Below, one piece after another: positions 37,926 through 44,649 of a DNA stretch of 64,000 bases. The notes beneath the pieces are model-generated. The model was not told where the DNA came from. It saw only the letters and a program-made list of their open reading frames with translations, and did not search any database. Origin of the DNA: Jiangella endophytica (lineage in GTDB: Bacteria; Actinomycetota; Actinomycetes; Jiangellales; Jiangellaceae); NCBI RefSeq assembly GCF_003427025.1, contig NZ_QVAI01000018.1:1-64000 (forward strand), written 5' to 3'. The translations under genes were made by a program, and so were the position numbers. Position 1 is the first letter of the stretch, and the number at the start of each line of letters is the position of its first letter.

Positions 37926-39018
37926 TGGTTTCCTTTCCCTTGTGGGAGCCGCCGCCGGTGACCTCGCGGTCGGCCGCGGCGAGCGCCCTTTCCTCGATGG
38001 AACCTGCCAGCTCGACCAGGTCGAGGCCGGCCAGTTCGGCCGCGCAGCAGCCGGCGAGTCGCCGGCACCGCTCGGCCCACGTCGTGGGCAGCGCGCTCGA
38101 CCCGTGAGCGGCACCGGTGAGCGCGCCCGTCAACGCGGGTGCGCTGTCGGCCAGCGCGGGCAGGCAGGCCGCGGCCGTGACGGCGGCGATCGGCCGCTCC
38201 CCGGCCCGCTCGGCCGCGTGCGCCAACGCGACGGCCACCGGCAGCGTCTGCGCGGCGGCGACGCCGTAGCTGTAGACGTGGCCGGCCGGTTCGTCCAGCA
38301 GGGGGACCGCCTCGGCCGCGCTGCCCACGTCGGCCGTCACCGCCAGCGCCCGCTCGGCGGACGCCGCCAGCAGCCCGTCCGCCGGCAGCCCGGCGGCGGC
38401 CGCGGCCCATGCGGCGGCCAGCGGCTCACCGCGGACCAGCCGCGCGATCGTCTCGGCTACCGCCCGGGCCGCGGCCAGGCCGTCGCCGGCGTTGGTGACC
38501 TCGGCGTCCCAGCCGGCCAGCGTGGCGGCCGTCTCCGGGCCGTCGGCGACGAGGCCGATCGCGACCGCGCGGACCGCGGCGGCGTCGTCGAAGTGGTGCG
38601 GGTTGTCGTGCCCGGTGACGGGCGGGTCGAGATCACGGCGCAGCGCGTCGGCCGCGGCGGCGACACTGATCCGGCCGCGCGGCAGCGCGCCGCCGACGGC
38701 CACGGCCCGCCAGTGCGCGTGCACGTCGTCGCGGCTCAAGGCGGGCGCGGCCGCGCCCAGCCAGCTCAGCGTCCACGCCGCCCACTCCGCGTCGTCGCCC
38801 GGGCCCAGCCGCAGCGGCGCCGTCGGCTGGTTCAGCGCGAACGGCACCGGCAACGTCGTCACCTGCTCGTTCTCGGCGAACGCGTCGAGCTCGCGGTGCA
38901 GGCGCCGGGTCCACGGCGGCAGCAGCCGAGCACGGTGCCGGACGGCGGGCCAGCCCGCGGCGTCGCCGATGGCCAGCCCGAGCAGCGCCCCGGCGGTGCG
39001 GTCCTGCCGTTCGCTCAC
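37912..39018 (-). CDS. ADP-ribosylglycohydrolase family protein 3 (metal site incomplete)
   Basis: A 368-aa ARH-fold protein: opening TAGALLGLAIGDAAGWP, first metal motif GDDAE (74-78, LGPGDDAEWAAWTLSWLG). The usual second motif (D-x-D-T/S) near the C-terminus is replaced: the matching stretch reads ALADSAPALTGALTGAAHG, with no aspartate pair. It might therefore be weakly active, specialised, or a partner of the neighbouring ARH proteins. GTG start at 39018 overlaps the ARH4 stop. The frame continues upstream but only as a shadow of ARH4. C-terminus ends basic-acidic and hydrophilic (GGGSHKGKETSVDQ). Confidence 0.82.
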   Translation of the reverse strand: MSERQDRTAGALLGLAIGDAAGWPAVRHRARLLPPWTRRLHRELDAFAENEQVTTLPVPFALNQPTAPLRLGPGDDAEWAAWTLSWLGAAAPALSRDDVHAHWRAVAVGGALPRGRISVAAAADALRRDLDPPVTGHDNPHHFDDAAAVRAVAIGLVADGPETAATLAGWDAEVTNAGDGLAAARAVAETIARLVRGEPLAAAWAAAAAGLPADGLLAASAERALAVTADVGSAAEAVPLLDEPAGHVYSYGVAAAQTLPVAVALAHAAERAGERPIAAVTAAACLPALADSAPALTGALTGAAHGSSALPTTWAERCRRLAGCCAAELAGLDLVELAGSIEERALAAADREVTGGGSHKGKETSVDQ

Positions 39019-39971
39019 GAGTCCGCCTCCAGGTGGTCGGCCAGCCGGTCGGCGAGGTCCAGCGGGTGCAGCCCCGCGACCACCTCGCCCAGGCAGCGGC
39101 CGGTGACCGGCCCGATCTGTCGCCGCCAGTCCGCCGGCACGCATCCGAGGCCCCCGTGCGCCCCGGCCAGCGCGCCGGCGATGGCGGCGGTGGTGTCGGC
39201 GTCGCGGCCCATGGCGACGGCGCCGGTCACCGCGCCGGTGAACTCGCCGTCCGCCGCCAGGAACGCGCCGAACGCCAGCGCGACCGCCTCCGGCGCCAGG
39301 TCCGTCCACGGATAGGACCGGACGACGACGGCGTCCAGCACTGCGGGCACGTCGCCCGCGTGGACGACGCCGGCCCGCAGCGAGCGCGCCGTCCACGAGT
39401 CGGCCGGGACGGCGGCGAGGGCGGCGGCCGCGATCTCCTGCGGCATCGCCGTCCCCGTCATCGCGACGGCGACCGCGGCGGCGACGGCGACACCGGCGTG
39501 CACGCCCTCGCCGTCGTGGCTGACCGCGCCGTCGACGGCCGCCAGCCGGGCCGCCGTCGCCGGGTCGCCCGCCGCGTACACGCCGTGCACCGCGGCCCGC
39601 ATGGCGAGGCCGTCGCTCCACGAGTGCAGGTGCCGCCCACTGGCCGGCGGCCGCAGCCCGGCCCGCAGGTTCTCGATGGTGCCGAGCTCACTGAACCCTG
39701 CGCCGGGGAACCCGCCCTCGCGGCCGGTCAGGTGCCGGATCCATGCGTCGGCGACGTCGTCGCTGGTCAGCTCGGCACCGTGCTCGAGCAGCAGCAACGC
39801 GCTGAACGCCGCGTACTCGGTGTCGTCGGTCCCCGACGGCCGGTCGTTCAGGAAACCGGTGACCGTGCCCCAGCGGGCGGCGATCTCCTCGGCCGTCAGG
39901 TTCTCCGCGGGGGCGCCCATGGCGTCACCGATGGCGAGCCCGAGCAGGCACCCCCGCGCGCGGTCCCTCAT
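39015..39971 (-). CDS. ADP-ribosylglycohydrolase family protein 4
   Basis: A 318-aa, compact ARH/DraG enzyme with both metal motifs: TDDT at 48-51 (RPSGTDDTEYAAFSALL) and AMGRDADTTAAIAGALAGAHGG at the C-terminal side. The opening ARGCLLGLAIGDAMGAPAEN is classic. GGAGGA lies just upstream of the ATG at 39971. It is the first of the four paralogues, 38 bases after the substrate-binding protein gene, and its stop overlaps the ARH3 start by four bases (GTGA). It best resembles the standard enzymes of this family, so is the most likely active hydrolase. Confidence 0.9.
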   Translation of the reverse strand: MRDRARGCLLGLAIGDAMGAPAENLTAEEIAARWGTVTGFLNDRPSGTDDTEYAAFSALLLLEHGAELTSDDVADAWIRHLTGREGGFPGAGFSELGTIENLRAGLRPPASGRHLHSWSDGLAMRAAVHGVYAAGDPATAARLAAVDGAVSHDGEGVHAGVAVAAAVAVAMTGTAMPQEIAAAALAAVPADSWTARSLRAGVVHAGDVPAVLDAVVVRSYPWTDLAPEAVALAFGAFLAADGEFTGAVTGAVAMGRDADTTAAIAGALAGAHGGLGCVPADWRRQIGPVTGRCLGEVVAGLHPLDLADRLADHLEADS

Positions 39972-40009
39972 CGACTCCTCCTCCGCCCCCGTTCGGATCA
40001 TGCGGGCCG

Positions 40010-41302
40010 TCAGCGGTTGTAGCGTTCGAGGATCTCGTTGCCGTCCTCGGTCAGCCGGGTGCCGAGCTCGTCCAGCGAGATCGCGTTCGCGAAGAACTCC
40101 TCGATCGACGGGTTCGCGACCTTGTTCTTCCACTCCTCGTAGCCGCGGACCCGCTGGAACGGCGCCTGCTCGAGGAAGGTCCCGGAGGCGGCCGCGACGG
40201 GCCAGTCCGGCGTCTCGGTGAGCACCGGGTCCTCGGCCGCGGCGGAGCTCGCCGGAATCATCCAGTCGCCCTTGGCCAGCAGCGCCTGGTTCTCGGGGTT
40301 CAGCATGTACTCGAGGAAGGCCATCGCCTCCTCGGGGTGCTCGGACTCGGCCGCGACCGAGACCGTCTGCGGAGCTGCCGCCTGCGCCTGCGAGTCGCCC
40401 GCCAGCGCCGGGATGGTCACCCACTCGAAGCCCTCGGGGGCCTGGTCGATGATCTGCTGGCGGAACCAGATGCCCTTGGGGAGCATCGCGTACTGGCCGG
40501 CGAAGAAGCCCGGCAGCGGGTCGGACCCACCCATGCCGATGGCGTCGGTGGCGGCGCTCTTGTCGACGTAGAGCTGGTCGTAGATGCGCTGGAACGCCTC
40601 CTTCTCGGGGTCGCCGAAGATCGCCGAGCTGGCGCCGTCGGACTCCTCGAAGAACCCGCCGCCGAAGTTCAGGGCGAGGTTGAGCATCCGGTTGGCCGGG
40701 TCCTTCAGCGTCCACGCCACCCCGAAGGTGTCGGCGTCGGTGAGCTGCTTGGAGACCTCGGCGAACTCGTCCCAGCTCCAGGGGTCGTCCGGCGCGGGCA
40801 CCTCGACGCCCGCCGCGTCGAGCAGCGCCTTGTTGGCGAAGATCACCTGCGCGTCCAGCAGGAACGGCACCGCGTAGACGGCGTCGTCGAAGGTGACCGC
40901 CTCCCAGGCGCCGTCGAGGATGTCGTCGGTCATCGCCTCCGGCACGAGGTCGGTGATGTCGAGGATCCAGCCGCGGTCGGCGAAGTCCTGCAGGTACGAC
41001 GACTCGTAGTGCACGAGATCCGGCGCCGTGCCGCCCTCGAACGCCGTCACCAGCTGATCCTGCACCGACGCCCAGTCGCCCTGCAGGTACTCGACCTGGA
41101 TGTCGGGGTTGTCGGCGTTCCACTGCTCGATGATCTGCTGGTTCGCGGCGATCGACTCGGGCTGGAACGCCAGACTCTGGAACGTCAGCGTCACCGGGCC
41201 GTCGTCGCCGCCCGTTCCGGCGCCGTCACCGGAGCCGCAACCGGCCAGCACGAGGCCGGCGCTGACGACGGCGGCGGACACGATCGTTGCTGCTCTGCGC
41301 AC
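40010..41302 (-). CDS. Sugar-type ABC transporter substrate-binding lipoprotein
   Basis: A 430-aa extracytoplasmic solute-binding protein (family 1). Start VRRAATIVSAAVVSAGLVLAGC gives a lipoprotein signal with lipidated Cys22, then a Gly/Asp linker. The mature part begins VTLTFQSLAFQPESIAANQQ, with FEGGTAPDLVHYESSYLQDFA and DDPWSWDEFAEVSKQLTDAD, the usual pattern of carbohydrate binders. I use the GTG at 41302 because AGGAGGGATC sits in front of it; an ATG twelve codons upstream has a weak RBS. With the two permeases it forms an importer whose ATPase must be shared (MsiK-like) since none is encoded here. Confidence 0.92.
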   Translation of the reverse strand: MRRAATIVSAAVVSAGLVLAGCGSGDGAGTGGDDGPVTLTFQSLAFQPESIAANQQIIEQWNADNPDIQVEYLQGDWASVQDQLVTAFEGGTAPDLVHYESSYLQDFADRGWILDITDLVPEAMTDDILDGAWEAVTFDDAVYAVPFLLDAQVIFANKALLDAAGVEVPAPDDPWSWDEFAEVSKQLTDADTFGVAWTLKDPANRMLNLALNFGGGFFEESDGASSAIFGDPEKEAFQRIYDQLYVDKSAATDAIGMGGSDPLPGFFAGQYAMLPKGIWFRQQIIDQAPEGFEWVTIPALAGDSQAQAAAPQTVSVAAESEHPEEAMAFLEYMLNPENQALLAKGDWMIPASSAAAEDPVLTETPDWPVAAASGTFLEQAPFQRVRGYEEWKNKVANPSIEEFFANAISLDELGTRLTEDGNEILERYNR

Positions 41303-41339
41303 GATCCCTCCTGGGGTGATGTCGGTGGTTCTGGTCATG

Positions 41340-42176
41340 TCAGGACTTCACCGCGCCGCCGAGCATGCCCCCGACGAGACGGCGTTGGATGATGGCGAAG
41401 AAGACGAGGCTCGGGATGGTGGCGACGAGTGCCGCGGCCGCCAGCGGGCCCAGCCGGGCCACGCCCTCGGCCCCGATGAACTTCACCAGCGTCAGCGAGA
41501 TGGTCTGCAGCTCCGGCGTGCGGAGCAGGACCAGGGCGAAGAGGAACTCGTTCCACGCCGAGACGAACGCGAACAGGGCCGCCGCGACCACGCCCGGGAC
41601 GAGCAGCGGCGCCACGATGTCCTTGAGCGTGCGGAGCTTGCCGGCGCCGTCCATCGCCGCGGCCTCCTCCAGCTCGACCGGGATGCCGACGACGTAGCTG
41701 CGCAGCATCCACAGCGCGAACGGCATGCTCCAGACGACGTAGACGATGATCAGCCCGAGCTGTGTGTCGTAGAGGCCGGCGTCGCGCAGCAGCAGGAACA
41801 GCGGGATGATCACGAGGATGAACGGAAACATCTGGCTCAGCAGCACCCAGAGCGCCGTCATCCGGCTCACCACCGAGCGGTAGCGCGCCATCACGTAGGC
41901 CGCCGGGATCGACAGCAGCACCGTCACCAGGGCCGAGGTGCCGGCGATGACCAGCGTGTTGAGCAGCGCCCGCGCCAGCGGCTGCTGCTCGAACGCGAGC
42001 CGGAAGTTGTCCAGCGTCGGGTCGGCCGGGATGATCGTCGGGTCGATCAGCGCCATCTCCTGCGGCGGCTTGAACGCCGTCGAGATCAGCCAGAGCAGCG
42101 GGAAGGCCAGGAACACCAGGTAGGCGACCAGGGCCAGGTACTTCGCCGGCGTCGCCAGCGTGCGGAATCCGCGCAT
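41340..42176 (-). CDS. Carbohydrate ABC transporter permease (MalG-like)
   Basis: A 278-aa inner-membrane protein with about six membrane spans, starting YLALVAYLVFLAFPLLWLI. The ATPase-contact loop reads VELEEAAAMDGAGKLRTL (EAA motif), and the order of segments fits MalG-type permeases (family CUT1). It pairs with the MalF-like permease two bases upstream and the binding protein 37 bases downstream. Start ATG at 42176 (MRGFRTLATPAKY). Substrate is inferred from the operon to be a riboside-like molecule, not from the sequence of the permease itself. Confidence 0.92.
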   Translation of the reverse strand: MRGFRTLATPAKYLALVAYLVFLAFPLLWLISTAFKPPQEMALIDPTIIPADPTLDNFRLAFEQQPLARALLNTLVIAGTSALVTVLLSIPAAYVMARYRSVVSRMTALWVLLSQMFPFILVIIPLFLLLRDAGLYDTQLGLIIVYVVWSMPFALWMLRSYVVGIPVELEEAAAMDGAGKLRTLKDIVAPLLVPGVVAAALFAFVSAWNEFLFALVLLRTPELQTISLTLVKFIGAEGVARLGPLAAAALVATIPSLVFFAIIQRRLVGGMLGGAVKS

Positions 42177-42178
42177 GG

Positions 42179-43117
42179 TCAGTCCTCCTCCCGGTAGCGG
42201 CGTCGCAGGTAGAACACGACGAACACGGCGATCACCAGCACCATGGCGTTGCCCAGGGCGGCCGCGTAGCCGTAGTTGCCGTAGCGGAACGCCTCCTCGT
42301 ACGCGAAGAGCATCGGCAGCCGCGTCGATCCGCCCGGCCCGCCCTCGGTGAGCACGTACACGAGGCTGAAGGAGTTGAAGTTCCAGATGAAGTCCAGCGT
42401 GGTCATCGCCGTCACGATGGGTCGCAGCGCCGGCCAGGTCACGTTGCGGAAGCGCTGCCACGGCCCCGCGCCGTCGACGGCGGCCGCCTCCTTGAGCTCC
42501 TCGGACACGCTCTGCAGGCCGGCCAGCAGCACCACCGTCGTCTGCGGCATGCCCGACCACACGCCGACGATGATCACGGCGGGCAGCGCCAGCGACAGCG
42601 AGCTGAGCCACTCGATGTTGGAGTCGATGATGCCGAGGTCCTTGAGGACGCTGTTCAGGATGCCGGCGTTGGGGTGGTAGACCAGCCGCCACATGATGCC
42701 GATGACGACCGGCGGCATCGCCCACGGCACCAGGGCCAGTGTGCGCGCCAGCCAGCGCAGCCGCAGCTTCTGGTTCAGCAGCAGCGCGAGGCCGAGGCTG
42801 GCGAAGAACTGCAGGATCGTGACCCCGAACGCCCAGATCAGCCCGATGCGGAACGAGTCCCAGAAGTACGAGTCGCCGAGCAGCTGGCTGTAGTTCTCGA
42901 AGCCGGTGAACGTCGTCTCCGAGTTGCGCCCGGCCTGCGCGTCGGTGAACCCGAGGTAGATGCCGCGCAGCAGCGGATACAGGCTGAACAGCACCACCGG
43001 GATCAGCGCGGGGACGGCCAGCATCAGGCCGTCGCGGTCCAGGCCGAGGAACGACCGTCGCTGACCCTGCGGGCCCGGTGGGGTCGGTCGCCGGCGGGTG
43101 GCCACGGTCGTGGTCAT
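42179..43117 (-). CDS. Carbohydrate ABC transporter permease (MalF-like)
   Basis: A 312-aa membrane protein with a basic N-terminus, then LMLAVPALIPVVLFSLYPLLRG and six spans in all. It has the EAA loop SEELKEAAAVDGAGPWQRF. It forms the second half of the permease with the gene two bases downstream. The start ATG at 43117 overlaps the stop of the LacI gene (ATGA), which ties the regulator and transporter into one transcript. A long upstream in-frame extension is a shadow of lacI. Confidence 0.92.
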   Translation of the reverse strand: MTTTVATRRRPTPPGPQGQRRSFLGLDRDGLMLAVPALIPVVLFSLYPLLRGIYLGFTDAQAGRNSETTFTGFENYSQLLGDSYFWDSFRIGLIWAFGVTILQFFASLGLALLLNQKLRLRWLARTLALVPWAMPPVVIGIMWRLVYHPNAGILNSVLKDLGIIDSNIEWLSSLSLALPAVIIVGVWSGMPQTTVVLLAGLQSVSEELKEAAAVDGAGPWQRFRNVTWPALRPIVTAMTTLDFIWNFNSFSLVYVLTEGGPGGSTRLPMLFAYEEAFRYGNYGYAAALGNAMVLVIAVFVVFYLRRRYREED

Positions 43118-44118
43118 CGGCTGCTCTCCCTGACGTTCAGCGACGGCGGGACGGTCACGCGCTCCGGCGGCGCGTCGTCGCCGTCGAGCCGGCGCAGCAG
43201 CAGCTCCGCGGCGATGCGGCCGCGGTCGGCCGAGCCGAGCGAGACGCTGGACAGCGGCGGGAAGCTGGTGGCCGCGAGCGGGGTGTCGTCCATGCCGACC
43301 ACCCGCACGTCGCCGGGGACGTCGCGGCCCAGGTCGCGCAGCGCGTGCAGGACACCCATGGCGATGAGGTCGTTGGCGCCCAGCACCGCGTCGACGTCCG
43401 GATGTCCGGTCAGCAGTTCGCGCGCCGCCCGGCGGCCGGCGTCGAACTGGAAGTCGGTGAACCGCACGAGATCGTCGTCCTCGGGAAGACCTGCCGCGGC
43501 GAGCCCGCTGCGGAAGCCGTCGTAGCGGGCCCGGCCGGGGACGGTGTCCAGCGGGCCGTCGATGAACGCGATGCGGCGGGCGCCGGCCTCGGCGAGGTGC
43601 TCGACCGCGAGCCGCGCACCGACGCGGGAGTCGGCCCGCACGTTGTCGACCGGGACGTCGTCGGGCAGCAGGCCGATGACCACGACCGGGACGGCGGTCT
43701 GCCGCAGCGCCTCGACGTGCCGGTCGGTGACCCGCAGCGGGCACAGGATCAGCCCGTCGACGTAGTTCTGGCTGAGGCTGGCCAGCACGCCGAGCTCGTC
43801 CTCGACGTCGGCGCCGGTGCTGTGCAGCAGCAGCCGGTAGCCCTCGTCGCGCAGCGTCGGCTGGATGCGGCGGACCATCTCCAGGTAGGCGGCGTTGCCG
43901 ATGTCCTCCATGGCGAACGCGATCTGCCCGGTGTGCCGCGTCTTCAGCGACTGCGCGACGACGCTCGGGACGTAGCCGACCTCACGGACGGCGGCGTTGA
44001 CCCGGGCGACCATGTCGGCGTTGGAGGTGTTGCCGTTGAGCGCGCGCGACACCGAGGAGATCGAGACCCCGGCGACCCTGGCGACCTCGTGGATCGTCGG
44101 CCGGCGGCGCTGCGTCAC
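43114..44118 (-). CDS. LacI family transcriptional regulator
   Basis: A 334-aa repressor: N-terminal helix-turn-helix TIHEVARVAGVSISSVSRAL with the hinge helix (YVPSVVAQSLKTR), then a periplasmic-binding-protein-like core (IAFAMEDIGNAAYLEMV, DGLILCPLRV, RIAFIDGPLDTVPGRARYDGF, VLGANDLIAMGVLHAL). It probably senses the sugar or riboside imported by this operon. Two LacI-type palindromes lie 31-42 and 66-77 bases before its start, which points to autorepression of the whole 13-gene operon. A third such palindrome stands before the divergent esterase gene. The first gene of the operon, it overlaps the permease by 4 bases. Confidence 0.93.
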   Translation of the reverse strand: MTQRRRPTIHEVARVAGVSISSVSRALNGNTSNADMVARVNAAVREVGYVPSVVAQSLKTRHTGQIAFAMEDIGNAAYLEMVRRIQPTLRDEGYRLLLHSTGADVEDELGVLASLSQNYVDGLILCPLRVTDRHVEALRQTAVPVVVIGLLPDDVPVDNVRADSRVGARLAVEHLAEAGARRIAFIDGPLDTVPGRARYDGFRSGLAAAGLPEDDDLVRFTDFQFDAGRRAARELLTGHPDVDAVLGANDLIAMGVLHALRDLGRDVPGDVRVVGMDDTPLAATSFPPLSSVSLGSADRGRIAAELLLRRLDGDDAPPERVTVPPSLNVRESSR

Positions 44119-44148
44119 GTGCGTCCACCTCCTTGTGGCATCGTGGCC

Positions 44149-44160
44149 GGAACCGTTTCC
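44149..44160. promoter_or_regulatory. LacI-type operator O1
   Basis: GGAACCGTTTCC, one base off a perfect palindrome with central CG, 31 bases before the lacI start. Centre-to-centre distance to O2 is 35 bases. Probably bound by the adjacent LacI regulator. Confidence 0.7.
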
Positions 44161-44183
44161 GAGCAGTGGTGCGATGAGGCGAG

Positions 44184-44195
44184 GGAAACGTTTCC
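44184..44195. promoter_or_regulatory. LacI-type operator O2
   Basis: GGAAACGTTTCC, a perfect 12-bp palindrome with central CG, 66 bases before the lacI start. The same word recurs at O3. Confidence 0.78.
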
Positions 44196-44283
44196 GGGAT
44201 GTGGCTCACATTGGACCGTGCCCGCCCCGGTCCCGTCAAGTCGCCGATGCGAACCCGTGACCCGGCCGCCGCCGTCGCTCGCC

Positions 44284-44433
44284 GCACGTGCACCCACCCC
44301 CGCCGCCGACCCGTGCACCCACCCCTCGCCGCACGTGCACCCACCCCCGTCGCCGACCCCGCCCCCGTCGCCGACCCGGCGCCGGACGCCGACCCCGCCC
44401 CGGACGCCGACCCCGCCCCGGACGCCAGCCCGA
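44284..44433. repeat. C-rich degenerate tandem repeats
   Basis: Three GTGCACCCACCCC-type units separated by Gly/Pro-like GC spacers, then about three GCCGGACGCCGACCCC-type units. Read on the minus strand it is G-rich, like the tract beside inverted-repeat copy A. No gene: the frame gives only Pro/Ala/Asp repeats. Confidence 0.7.
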
Positions 44434-44504
44434 GTTGATCTTGGACTTCTTCGGCCATCTATCGGGCATATCGGGCGGCGGCGGCGAACTACTCCAAGAT
44501 CAAC
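44434..44504. repeat. 71-bp inverted-repeat element, copy B
   Basis: Arms GTTGATCTTGGACTTCTTCG and GAACTACTCCAAGATCAAC enclose a 30-base centre; 59 of 71 positions match the reverse complement of copy A (23060-23130). It lies between lacI and the divergent esterase gene, beside a C-rich tandem tract on its left. Confidence 0.85.
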
Positions 44505-44609
44505 TTCTGCCGGGGTGGCGGAGGCGAGGGCTTGACGGTGTGCCGGAGGGCGTGCTGGAGTAGCGCCGACTTCCCGGATTCGCCACCGCCGGCCGATCTC
44601 GGTCCGCCA

Positions 44610-44623
44610 CGGAAACGTTTCCG
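44610..44623. promoter_or_regulatory. LacI-type operator O3 before esterase gene
   Basis: CGGAAACGTTTCCG, a perfect 14-bp palindrome holding the same 12-mer as O2, 26 bases before the esterase ATG. Bound repressor here would block that gene, linking it to the lacI operon. Confidence 0.72.
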
Positions 44624-44649
44624 AGTCCACGGGCGCAAAGGAGCGACGC

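Noticed and set aside
44284-44433. Pro-rich protein segment
   Set aside because: Same reason: tandem repeats in an intergenic region with stops in the neighbouring frames.
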